Of a stretch of DNA of 14,576 nt, positions 1 through 6,629 are shown in pieces; the first letter of the stretch is position 1; the number at the start of each line of letters is the position of its first letter. Made by a program: the position numbers and the translations under genes. Below the pieces are notes generated by a model. It saw nothing but the letters and a program-made list of their open reading frames with translations, had not been told where the DNA came from and ran no database searches. The stretch spans positions 1 to 14,576 of the forward strand of contig JAEZQD010000096.1 of the NCBI GenBank assembly GCA_023413185.1, written 5' to 3'. Source of the DNA: Bacillota bacterium. Lineage in GTDB: Bacteria; Bacillota; Clostridia; Oscillospirales; Ruminococcaceae.

Positions 1-266
1 CGACCAATATCGTGCGGAACTACTACAGCTTGGCGGCATTCAACTGGTCGAAAGGCATCACGGCGGGTGTTACCGAGGTGCGGGATTGGGTATTCCACAT
101 CCTTGAAATTCGTTCGGCGCTGAACCCAGTCATCGATCTTGTGGGCAGCTTCCATCCCGAAGCCTTGCCCTTCAGTTTAGCTGATTTTAAGTGGATTCCG
201 CTGACCACCGGCAGACCGAAAGCGGATGTGATGACTCAGATTCACGAGTTGATTTTGTGTCTATAG
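1..266 (+). CDS. 3' end of an unrecognised gene, possibly phage structural (partial)
   Basis: The reading frame is open from the left edge (codons begin at base 3) to TAG at 264-266, so this is the last roughly 87 residues of a longer protein. I do not recognise the family with certainty. A segment reading EVRDWVFHILEIRSALNPVI, followed by a tail ending in PLTTGRPKADVM, resembles short helical 'ELR.A.N.VI' segments I associate with clostridial phage tail or baseplate proteins; that link is inference only. No membrane segment or signal is visible. The GTG near base 12 is probably internal rather than a true start, since no ribosome binding site precedes it. The next gene begins 16 nt after the stop, preceded by its own strong Shine-Dalgarno, so the two could share a transcript. 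If it is phage-derived, the recombinase cluster downstream would be the end of a prophage or prophage-like element. Confidence 0.45.
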   Translation, partial: TNIVRNYYSLAAFNWSKGITAGVTEVRDWVFHILEIRSALNPVIDLVGSFHPEALPFSLADFKWIPLTTGRPKADVMTQIHELILCL

Positions 267-282
267 TTCGGAGGTGATTTTA

Positions 283-666
283 ATGACAGAGGTGCAAAAG
301 CAGGAAATATTAAGACTCAGGCGACAGGGTATGACTTTCACAGCGATTGCGGAAAAGCTGAGTCTTAATCGCAATACAGTGAAAACCTTTGTCAGCCGTA
401 ATGAGAAAAAGTTTTCAATGCAGGGTAAATGCCTTAATTGCGGCTGCGAAATGGAGCAAAAACCCAAAACAAAAACAAAGCAGTTTTGCTCTGACCGCTG
501 TCGTTATCAATATTGGAATCGGCAGCGCAGCGAGAAGCAAATAAGCAATACCCTTTCATGTACCTACTGCGGCAGGACATTCAGTGCGCCGCTAAGTGCA
601 AATAGAAAATATTGCGGCAGGTCTTGCTATGTCAATGCCCGCTGGGGTGAGGTGAATCATGAATAA
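283..666 (+). CDS. Small helix-turn-helix protein with two zinc fingers
   Basis: Predicted 127-residue DNA-binding protein. Residues about 5-40 form a sigma-region-4/resolvase-type helix-turn-helix (I9-L12, then AIAEKLSLNRNTVKTFVSR). Two four-cysteine knuckles follow: C50-x2-C53 with C69-x3-C73, and C93-x2-C96 with C111-x3-C115. Each second half reads CSDRCRYQYW or CGRSCYVNARW, as in small zinc-binding proteins encoded beside large serine recombinases in Clostridia. The role is not established; regulation or assistance of the neighbouring recombinases is inferred. I chose the ATG at 283 rather than the upstream in-frame GTG at 274. The GGAGGTGAT at about 270-278 is an almost perfect ribosome binding site for 283, and the GTG lies inside it. 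The 3' end overlaps the next gene by 8 nt, which suggests translational coupling. Confidence 0.8.
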   Translation: MTEVQKQEILRLRRQGMTFTAIAEKLSLNRNTVKTFVSRNEKKFSMQGKCLNCGCEMEQKPKTKTKQFCSDRCRYQYWNRQRSEKQISNTLSCTYCGRTFSAPLSANRKYCGRSCYVNARWGEVNHE

Positions 667-883
667 GGATCAACTTCAAAAAGAAATGGATTACAGCGTC
701 GCCATGCACATATGGAAAGAAATGCTTGAAGCTGGGATTATTGATAGGCAGGATTTCACTCATGTCGACAAGTTGTACATAGACCGCTGTTGCCCCATTT
801 TTCGCTCCGTTACCACGATAAATAACGTCAAGGTTGATACAAAATCACTTAATGGCTTGGAGTCAAAACCCAGCCCCAAATGA
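659..883 (+). CDS. SHOCT-like small protein of the recombinase cluster
   Basis: Encodes 74 residues. The body is a short helical domain (residues about 8-50: VAMHIWKEMLEAGIIDRQDF, then a DKLYIDRCCPIFRS segment) that matches my recollection of the SHOCT-like proteins found immediately upstream of clostridial large serine recombinases. The 'L...G.I...DF' pattern is the usual SHOCT signature, in which a short helix-turn-helix pair mediates oligomerisation. No biochemical role is known to me. It starts with ATG 8 nt before the stop of the zinc-finger gene, with a GGGGTGAGGTG purine run just upstream, so the two are probably co-translated. The C-terminal 20 residues look unstructured. After the stop at 881-883 there is a 68-nt gap before the first recombinase. 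The gap contains a TTGACT hexamer at 885-890 with no good -10 box, and a 5-bp hairpin at 919-933. Confidence 0.65.
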   Translation: MNKDQLQKEMDYSVAMHIWKEMLEAGIIDRQDFTHVDKLYIDRCCPIFRSVTTINNVKVDTKSLNGLESKPSPK

Positions 884-951
884 CTTGACTTTTAGGGCGT
901 TTAGAGTGATTAATGTAATGCGGAAAAGCCGCAGAAACGGGGTGAAATGAT

Positions 952-2232
952 ATGAAAATAGAACAGATAAATATAGCCACGCCGCAGCTATTTAAACCCA
1001 AACGAGCGGCGGCATATGCCCGTGTCTCCAGCGGTAAGGAAGCCATGCTTCGTTCCCTTGCGGCACAGGTAGATTACTATAGCGAATACATCGGCAAAAA
1101 TCCTGATTGGCAATACGCTGGAGTTTTTGCAGACGAGGCTTTGACAGGTACGAAGGATAATCGCCCCGAATTTCAGAGGCTCTTAACTGAGTGCCGTTCG
1201 GGGAATATCGACATCGTAATAACAAAGTCTATCTCCAGAATGGCTCGAAACACCTTGACCGTGCTGGAGTCGGTGAGAGAACTCAAAACTCTTGGTGTGG
1301 ATGTGTTCTTCGAGGAACAGAATATGCACTCGATGAGTGGGGATGGAGAATTGATGTTATCCATCCTCTCTTCTTTTGCACAGGAGGAGTCGCTTTCTTG
1401 CTCGGAAAGCCAGAAATGGCGTGTCCGTAAGAGCTTCAAAGAAGGTAAGGTCAGTGGAATGTCCATGTTGGGGTATCATCTGCAAAATGGCAGACTGGTG
1501 GTCATTCCCGAAGAAGCTGAATTGGTGAGAGCCATCTTTGATGATTATCTGTCGGGCATGGGCATTCTCGCAATTGTGAAAAAATATCGTTCTCAGGGCA
1601 TAAAATTAAGCAAGTCAGGAGTTTCGGAAATCCTCCGCAATGAAAAGTATCAGGGGAATATGCTTCTTCAAAAGACCTTTGTTACTGACCACCTGACAAA
1701 AAGGGCTGTCAAGAACATCGGTCAACTCCCACAATATTTCGTTGAGGACAGCCACGAAGAGATTATAGATAGCGATACCTTTTCGATGGTTCAAGCAGAG
1801 ATTGCTCGTAGGGCAGAGAAATTCAAAAACGCCGCCATACCGCAAGAAAGCTACCCTTATACAGGTTTGATGACCTGCGGCAGGTGTGGTGCGCCATGTA
1901 AGCGCAAACACGCCGCTGCCGGGAGCAAATACGAAAAAATTGTGTGGATTTGCACTACATTTGATACATTCGGCAAAGACCAATGTGATGCACAGCAGAT
2001 ACCTGAGGATATTTTAGATGAAAAAGTTGCTGAAGTTGGCGGTTTGGAGCTAATTTTTGAAATTCGAGTGCCACGTAAAAATACGCTCACCTTCATTATG
2101 AAGAATGGTCATATTATCGATATCGATTGGCAGCACATTTCACGCCGCCATAGTTGGACACCCGAAATGAAAGAGGAGGCAAGGCAGCGCCAGATTGCTA
2201 TAGCACAGAAACGGAGAGAACAGAATGAGTAA
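952..2232 (+). CDS. Large serine recombinase, first of a tandem pair
   Basis: A 426-residue site-specific DNA recombinase. It cuts and rejoins DNA through a 5'-phosphoserine and probably excises or integrates the element. The resolvase domain begins with AAAYARVSS; S26 is the expected nucleophile, and the SRMARNT arginine motif and a helix with AQEES follow. The recombinase domain (about residues 165-290) contains NEKYQGN and LLQKTF. The zinc-ribbon region starts at MTCGRCGAPC. It is short for the family because the usual long coiled coil between zinc ribbon and C-terminal strand is missing: the protein goes almost directly to the final EMKEEARQRQ segment. This form is seen in some partners of paired recombinases. 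GGGGTGA at 939-945 precedes the ATG. The stop overlaps the next recombinase start by 8 nt, so the pair is translationally coupled. No lesion is visible, so this copy may be functional. Confidence 0.9.
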   Translation: MKIEQINIATPQLFKPKRAAAYARVSSGKEAMLRSLAAQVDYYSEYIGKNPDWQYAGVFADEALTGTKDNRPEFQRLLTECRSGNIDIVITKSISRMARNTLTVLESVRELKTLGVDVFFEEQNMHSMSGDGELMLSILSSFAQEESLSCSESQKWRVRKSFKEGKVSGMSMLGYHLQNGRLVVIPEEAELVRAIFDDYLSGMGILAIVKKYRSQGIKLSKSGVSEILRNEKYQGNMLLQKTFVTDHLTKRAVKNIGQLPQYFVEDSHEEIIDSDTFSMVQAEIARRAEKFKNAAIPQESYPYTGLMTCGRCGAPCKRKHAAAGSKYEKIVWICTTFDTFGKDQCDAQQIPEDILDEKVAEVGGLELIFEIRVPRKNTLTFIMKNGHIIDIDWQHISRRHSWTPEMKEEARQRQIAIAQKRREQNE

Positions 2233-3832
2233 AAAAGCTAATATAACGGTTATACCGGCTACCGTGCCGATGTTTACGCAGGTGACCTATTCACCCGTAA
2301 ATAAGAGGCGAACAGCTGCGTATGCCCGTGTTTCAACCGACAGCGAGGAGCAGGAAACTTCCTTTACTGCACAGGTGGATTATTACACATAATATATTGC
2401 AGAACGCCCGGATTGGCAGATGGTCGAGGTTTACACCGATGAGGGTATCTCGGCTGTCAACACCAAGCGACGCGACGGCTTCAAGCGTATGATTGCTGAT
2501 GCATTGGCTGGCAAGATAGATTTGATTGTTACGAAAAGTGTAAGCCGATTTGCCAGAAATACCGTCGACAGCCTTCAAACAATACGCAAACTAAAAGAAA
2601 AAAGCGTGGAGTGCTACTTTGAAAAGGAAAACATCTGGACTTTTGACGGCAAGGGTGAACTTTTGATTACCATCATGAGTAGCCTTGCGCAGGAGGAATC
2701 ACGCAGCATCTCCCAAAACGTCACATGGGGACAGCGAAAACGATTTGCTGATGGCAAGGTATCTATGCCCTATAAGCAGTTTCTCGGCTACGAGCGCGGT
2801 AAGGACGGCACTCCGAAGATTGTAGAGTCCGAAGCAAAAATTGTACGGCAGATTTATCAGCAATATTTGAACGGTACAACCGTTAGAGATATTTGCCGCA
2901 CCCTGACCGCTTCCGAAATTCCTACTCCATCGGGCAAAAAAGAATGGGCGGTATCTACGGTAATTTCTATTTTGCAAAACGAAAAATATGCGGGTAATGC
3001 CTTGCTTCAAAAGACATTCTGTGAGGATTTCCTTACAAAAAAGATGGTCAAGAACGAGGGGCAAGTACCTCAATACTTCGTTACGGAAAGTCACCCAGCA
3101 ATTATATCGCAAGAAATGTTCGACTTGGTGCAAGCCGAAATCGCCAAAAACCGCATCCTTGGTAAAAATAGAAGCGGTTGTTCACCCTTTGCGGATATGA
3201 TAACCTGCGGCACTTGCGGTCATACCTACGGACGCAAGGTTTGGAATTCCAAGAGCCAGTACCGCCGTGTAGTTTGGCAATGTAATGGGAAATACAAGGA
3301 GCGCGGAACACTCGCTTGCGAAACGCCACACCTAACCGAGGAACAGATACAAGACGCGTTCATGAGGGCATTCAACCTTATCCTTGGAAACAAAGAACCC
3401 TATATATCCGCGCTTGAACCTGCATTGGCGTTAATCAGTGATACTTCCGCATTGGATAATGAATCTGAGGTTTTGCAGGAACGCTATGCAGGGTTATTCA
3501 CCCAGTTGGAGGAACTGGTCACGGCTCAGGCTCACCGTAGTGGTGATTTTACCGAGTACCAAGCCCGCTATACCGAATTAAATTCTCGTTATGAGAGCGT
3601 GAAACATCGACTCGCTGAGATAGAGCAGGAGCGTCAGGATAAGCGAGTCAAGCGTGAAAAAGTGCTGGCATTCACCGAAGTCCTGCGTGGAAAAGACACC
3701 CTGCTCTCTGAATTTGATGAGCATTTTTGGAGAGCTACCGTTGAAATAATCATAGTAAATTCAGAAAAAGACATTGTTGTTCGCTTCCGCGATGGGCGGT
3801 CGGTCAGCGTGAATTTGCACTCCATACGTTGA
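2225..3832 (+). pseudogene. Second large serine recombinase, interrupted by in-frame TAA at codon 56
   Basis: Reading from ATG 2225 (GGAGAG at 2213-2218) gives a normal recombinase N-terminus: AAYARVSTDSEEQ with S37 as the expected nucleophile, then AQVDYYT. A TAA follows at 2390-2392, and the frame continues without another stop to TGA at 3830-3832. The continuation has YIAERPDW, the SRFARNT arginine motif, the recombinase domain (NEKYAGN, LLQKTF, GQVPQYFV), a CGTCGHTYGRK zinc ribbon and a long coiled coil (about residues 405-490). The intact paralogue just upstream has glutamate at the matching place (DYYSEYI), so one G-to-T change in GAA or GAG explains the stop. The first downstream ATG (2420) would give a 470-residue protein without the nucleophile, so reinitiation should not restore catalysis. 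A DNA-binding partner role for that fragment is possible. Alternatives are a sequencing error or readthrough, but TAA is the least leaky stop. Confidence 0.85.
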
Positions 3833-3862
3833 TGTCTTTGAAAAAAGCTGAGTATTTTTGAA

Positions 3863-3891
3863 AACGCCTCCGACTGGGGGCGTTAATTTTT
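3863..3891 (+). terminator. Intrinsic terminator of the recombinase cluster
   Basis: AACGCCTCC (3863-3871) pairs with GGGGGCGTT (3876-3884) around the tetraloop GACT, with one G-T wobble. It is followed by AATTTTT. It lies 31 nt after the second recombinase stop on the same strand, so it most likely ends that transcript. Confidence 0.8.
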
Positions 3892-3911
3892 GAAAGATTA
3901 CACGATTCCTC

Positions 3912-4003
3912 TTTGGGTTCACTTTCTAAAACAGTTGAGTGACAGCGCTCTAAAATATGGTTTGTCCCTACCATTTAAACAATTTGTCCACTTTGAACCC
4001 AAA
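3912..4003. repeat. 10-bp inverted repeat with internal TTTGTCC direct repeat
   Basis: TTTGGGTTCA at 3912-3921 is perfectly inverted as TGAACCCAAA at 3994-4003. Between them TTTGTCC occurs twice in direct orientation (3961-3967 and 3983-3989, 22 bp apart). The segment is non-coding and lies between the recombinase terminator and the tRNA-derived site. It could be a binding or attachment region for the serine recombinases just upstream, or simply the arms of a transcribed stem. The sequence alone does not decide. Confidence 0.5.
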
Positions 4004-4009
4004 TAGCAA

Positions 4010-4035
4010 AAGAGCCTTGATTTCTCAAGGCTCTT
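4010..4035 (-). terminator. Terminator hairpin, probably of the tRNA-Ser locus
   Basis: AAGAGCCTTGA (4010-4020) and TCAAGGCTCTT (4025-4035) form an 11-bp perfect stem with a 4-nt loop. Read on the minus strand the stem runs into TTTTGC, while on the plus strand GGCTTCG follows. It therefore fits a minus-strand terminator better. It sits about 40 nt past the 3' end of the minus-strand tRNA-Ser sequence, where a tRNA terminator is expected. A further weak inverted repeat, CGTCAG/CTGACG (4041-4046 and 4061-4066), lies between the two. Confidence 0.7.
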
Positions 4036-4074
4036 GGCTTCGTCAGAAATTATATCAATCCTGACGTGATGATA

Positions 4075-4098
4075 TGGCGGAGAAGGAGGGATTTGAAC
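4075..4098 (-). other. Attachment-site core: 3' end of a tRNA-Ser gene
   Basis: Read on the minus strand these 24 bases are the end of a tRNA. GTTCAAAT is the T-loop, CCCTC the 3' side of the T-stem, CTTCTCC the 3' acceptor strand, G the discriminator base and CCA the encoded end. A GGAGAAG-type acceptor with discriminator G points to tRNA-Ser. The match stops at 4098: the 5' side of the T-stem (expected GAGGG) and the rest of the tRNA are absent to the right, where element DNA and the integrase gene begin. This is how a tyrosine-integrase element that uses a tRNA 3' end looks at its integrase-side junction. GGAGAAGTA, like a tRNA-Ser 5' end, recurs on the minus strand at 4125-4133 and may be chance. 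The intact tRNA is expected at the far end of the element, outside this window. Confidence 0.75.
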
Positions 4099-4169
4099 TA
4101 TACGTCCTATGCTTATATAGTCTTTACTTCTCCATCTTCTGTGTTTCATAGTGTTAGGAAATAATTCTT

Positions 4170-4188
4170 AAAGGGTAAATTAAAGGGT
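4170..4188 (+). repeat. Candidate integrase arm-type site, upstream copy
   Basis: AAAGGGTAAATTAAAGGGT holds two AAAGGGT units with starts 12 bp apart. It lies between the tRNA-derived core and the integrase gene. A near-identical copy (17 of 19 bases) lies at 5471-5489 in the same orientation. Tandem short direct repeats flanking int are the typical layout of arm-binding sites for Tn916/phage-type tyrosine integrases. Because this copy is in the int leader, integrase binding could also reduce int expression; that is inference. Confidence 0.6.
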
Positions 4189-4293
4189 CGTTGTAAAGGC
4201 TTGAAATAAGGTGTTCCATTTGTAGCATATTTAATGGTATTCTTTTTTTACAGCTATTATATAACTACATTTGAACATCTAGGGGGAAAAACT

Positions 4294-5484
4294 ATGACTC
4301 AGACTCAGAATAGACTTAGAAACGCTCAAGGCTGCGGCACTGTTCGGCAACGCGCAGACGGAAGATGGGAGGCTCGTTTTACCATAGGCCGAAATCCTGC
4401 AACGGGGAAGCAAATTCAAAAATCAGTCTACGCCAGCACAAAAAAAGAAGCTTCAATGAAACTTAGAGAAGTATTAGCATCCATTGATTCGAATACTTAT
4501 CGTGAACCATCCAAAATCTCGTTAAAAGAATGGCTTGAGATTTGGCTTAATGAATATATCAGTAACATTAAACCACTTTCAATCAGCTCTTATAATACTC
4601 TGGTTAAACACCATATCATCCCTGCTTTGGGCGCCGTCCCTCTCGCGAACTTAGATACTCCAGTTATACAGAAATTTTACAACTCATTGCGTTGTGGTGA
4701 AAAAAGCCTAGCTCCAAAAACAATTAAAAATTTGCATGGGGTATTGCACAGAGCATTAGAACAAGCGGTTCGACTTCATTACATATCTGTAAATCCTTCA
4801 TCAGCCTGTATTCTACCTAGAATAGAAAAACGCAAAATAGTCTCATTGGATGATAATGATATTGTTGCGCTTCTTGCCGAAATCAAAGGACATAAATATG
4901 AAATGTTGTATTATGTAGATCTTTTTACCGGCATGCGTCAGGGTGAAATTCTGGGATTGACATGGAATTGTGTGAATTTTGAAAATGGAACAATCCTAAT
5001 TGAAAAGCAATTGCAAAAGGAAAAGCGAAAAGGTGGTCAATATGTTTTTGTTTCATTGAAAAACAGCAAAACTAGGATAATAACTCCAGCTCCTTCAATA
5101 CTAGACAAGCTTTATGAACACAAGATTCAACAGAATGAAGTTTTAGCTTTAAATGGTATTAAACTTATAGATAATGATAATTTGGTGTTTTCAAATGAAT
5201 TCGGAAAACATTTAGTCCATACCACTGTGTATAAGAATTTCAAAGTCATTGTAGCTCGACTAGGGATACCAAAAGCCAGATTCCATGACCTAAGACACTC
5301 ATATGCGGTCGCTGCCCTCCAATCTGGAGATGATGTTAAAACTGTGCAAGAAAACCTGGGGCATCATTCAGCCGCATTTACACTTGATGTATATGGTCAT
5401 GTAACTGATAGTATGAGAAAGAAGAGTTCCATGCATATGGAAAAATACATAAACGACGTGCTCTTGCAACAAAGGGTAGAATAA
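4294..5484 (+). CDS. int: Tyrosine-type site-specific integrase
   Basis: A 396-residue phage/Tn916-type integrase that would recombine the element with the tRNA-Ser 3' end at 4075-4098. The N-terminus (about 12-60) is an arm-DNA-binding domain, with GCGTVRQRADGRWEARFTIG and a K-rich KEA helix. A SAM-like core-binding domain (about 72-170) follows, with SLKEWLEIWL. The catalytic domain keeps the active-site residues R215 (GMRQGE), H331 and R334 (HDLRH), H357 (LGHHS) and nucleophile Y367 (DVYGHV). Length is normal for the family. I chose the ATG at 4294, which follows AGGGGGA at 4281-4287 with 6-nt spacing. The in-frame ATG at 4234 would add a hydrophobic 20-residue leader unlike the family and has no ribosome site. 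The gene is visibly AT-richer than the par/helicase genes after it, suggesting a separately acquired module. Confidence 0.93.
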   Translation: MTQTQNRLRNAQGCGTVRQRADGRWEARFTIGRNPATGKQIQKSVYASTKKEASMKLREVLASIDSNTYREPSKISLKEWLEIWLNEYISNIKPLSISSYNTLVKHHIIPALGAVPLANLDTPVIQKFYNSLRCGEKSLAPKTIKNLHGVLHRALEQAVRLHYISVNPSSACILPRIEKRKIVSLDDNDIVALLAEIKGHKYEMLYYVDLFTGMRQGEILGLTWNCVNFENGTILIEKQLQKEKRKGGQYVFVSLKNSKTRIITPAPSILDKLYEHKIQQNEVLALNGIKLIDNDNLVFSNEFGKHLVHTTVYKNFKVIVARLGIPKARFHDLRHSYAVAALQSGDDVKTVQENLGHHSAAFTLDVYGHVTDSMRKKSSMHMEKYINDVLLQQRVE

Positions 5485-5489
5485 AGGGT
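5471..5489 (+). repeat. Candidate integrase arm-type site, downstream copy
   Basis: AAAGGGTAGAATAAAGGGT matches the repeat at 4170-4188 at 17 of 19 positions, with the same 12-bp spacing of AAAGGGT units. It overlaps the last codons and the stop (5482-5484) of the integrase gene. The bases after it (AAAC) also extend the AAAGGGTAAA similarity to the upstream site. Together the two sites bracket the whole int gene. Confidence 0.6.
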
Positions 5490-5519
5490 AAACAGAGATT
5501 AAAAGATTAGAATATCAAC

Positions 5520-5550
5520 AACGGGGCGACAACCATCGCCCCGTTAAATA
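5520..5550 (+). terminator. Hairpin terminator between int and parA
   Basis: AACGGGGCGA (5520-5529) pairs perfectly with TCGCCCCGTT (5536-5545) across a 6-nt loop. AAATATTT follows instead of a pure T tract, so termination may be partial. It lies 35 nt after the int stop and ends about 10 nt before the parA ribosome site. It therefore separates two transcripts or attenuates parA. A GC-rich palindrome this close to parA could instead be a ParB or regulator binding site; there is no resemblance to the classic chromosomal parS. Confidence 0.65.
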
Positions 5551-5568
5551 TTTCAAGGAGGACGAGAA

Positions 5569-6342
5569 ATGTCAAAAGTAATCGCAATAGCCAACCAGAA
5601 AGGCGGTGTGGGTAAAACCACTACCGCCTTTAATCTTGCAGTGGGACTGTCCCAGCAAGAGAAGAGTGTCCTGCTCATCGATCTCGACCCGCAGGGCAAC
5701 CTTACGGACTACATCGGTCATGAACCGGATGAGCTGCCCTCCATCAGTGACTTGATGCATGCAGCGTCGATGGGCAAGCCCGTTAAAGTTGCCGACGCAA
5801 TCCGGCATAATGAGACGGAGGGTGTGGACTACATCCCCTCAAACATTTTTCTGTCTAGTGCTGAGATGTTCCTTTCCTCTTGTTTTTCGCGGGAAAAGGT
5901 GCTTAAAAAGGTGCTGGCTGATGAAGCTTTGAAATGTTACGACTACATCTTAATCGATTGTCTCCCCTCACTGGGCGTCCTACTAGTCAACGCTCTGACT
6001 GCAAGCGACAGCGTTATCATTCCGGTGCAGGCTCAAAAGTTTAGCCTAGACGGTATATCGCTATTGCTCCAAATTATAGGCATGGTTCAAGATGATTTAA
6101 ACCGTGAGCTGGTTATTGACGGCGTATTGGTCACCATGGTTGACCGTACCAACATGGCGCAAGCTGTCGTCGATGCACTACAAGAACAGTTCGGGGACAA
6201 GCTGTTTCAAACGCAAATCAGCAAGTCGGTTGAGGCAACCAACAGCACCTATGAACAGCGAAGTTTAACGAGACAGAACAGCAGCAGGTTGGGCAGTCAA
6301 TACAACGCTGTGGTAAGCGAACTGCTAACCAAGGAGGTGTAA
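5569..6342 (+). CDS. parA: ParA/Soj-family partition ATPase
   Basis: A 257-residue cytoplasmic P-loop ATPase. ParA proteins bind DNA non-specifically when ATP-loaded and, with ParB bound to a centromere site, keep plasmids or excised integrative elements in dividing cells. The deviant Walker A motif is KGGVGKTT (residues 11-18, with signature lysine K11 and K16). LLIDLDPQGNLTDYIG (about 36-51) contains the A' aspartates. Walker B lies in DYILIDCLPSLG (about 125-136), followed by PVQAQKFSLDG. Length and motif order are normal for the small ParA class, with no N-terminal helix-turn-helix. AAGGAGG at 5555-5561 precedes the ATG. The TAA at 6340-6342 touches the next gene, the first of a set of overlaps that runs to parB, so these genes are probably one operon. 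Its role would be element stability after excision, or regulation. Confidence 0.93.
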   Translation: MSKVIAIANQKGGVGKTTTAFNLAVGLSQQEKSVLLIDLDPQGNLTDYIGHEPDELPSISDLMHAASMGKPVKVADAIRHNETEGVDYIPSNIFLSSAEMFLSSCFSREKVLKKVLADEALKCYDYILIDCLPSLGVLLVNALTASDSVIIPVQAQKFSLDGISLLLQIIGMVQDDLNRELVIDGVLVTMVDRTNMAQAVVDALQEQFGDKLFQTQISKSVEATNSTYEQRSLTRQNSSRLGSQYNAVVSELLTKEV

Positions 6343-6347
6343 TGGCT

Positions 6348-6629
6348 ATGGAGATTAAGCGAACAATCCCACAAATTTTTGCGGCAGGATATGTTCCCTA
6401 CTATGACAACGAAGAACTATATATATTCCAGAACCCCAAAACAGAAGGCTTGCAGTTTTACAAAGCGTCATTCGAAAAGGTTGATGGCAAATGGCAGCCG
6501 CTGATGACGAAGCTCGATGACCTTACGGATTTACTGCCAGTGAGACACCTGATGCCACCGGAGATGCAGAAAAACCTTATGATAGCGGCGCAAAGGCAGG
6601 GCATTGTCACGGAGGTGCAAAGCATATGA
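6348..6629 (+). CDS. Hypothetical protein between parA and parB (93 aa)
   Basis: I do not recognise this family. It encodes 93 residues from ATG 6348 (MEIKRTIPQ). An alternative ATG at 6342 would add MA. I prefer 6348 because the Shine-Dalgarno AAGGAGGTG at 6331-6339 leaves 8 nt to it, but only 2 nt to 6342. The protein looks globular and soluble: aromatic-rich near the N-terminus (AAGYVPYYDNEELYIFQNP), then a probable small beta-sheet segment (GLQFYKASFEKVDGKWQPL), then two helices. No signal peptide, membrane segment or cysteine is seen. The gene lies between parA and parB and overlaps the next gene by 4 nt (ATGA), so it is probably co-expressed with the partition proteins. A partition accessory or single-strand-DNA role would be a guess. 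Confidence 0.7.
   Translation: MEIKRTIPQIFAAGYVPYYDNEELYIFQNPKTEGLQFYKASFEKVDGKWQPLMTKLDDLTDLLPVRHLMPPEMQKNLMIAAQRQGIVTEVQSI

Noticed and set aside
885..916. Possible promoter (TTGACT at 885) for the first recombinase
   Set aside because: The -35-like hexamer is good, but no -10 box with acceptable spacing follows. Read-through from the upstream small genes is as likely.
2390..2392. TAA in the second recombinase as a recoded sense codon
   Set aside because: TAA serves as the normal stop of several genes in the window (for example at 664-666, 2230-2232 and 13935-13937), and no recoding signal is visible near it.
4234..4293. Upstream extension of the integrase from ATG 4234
   Set aside because: It would add a hydrophobic 20-residue leader not found in this family and has no Shine-Dalgarno. 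ATG 4294 has a good one.
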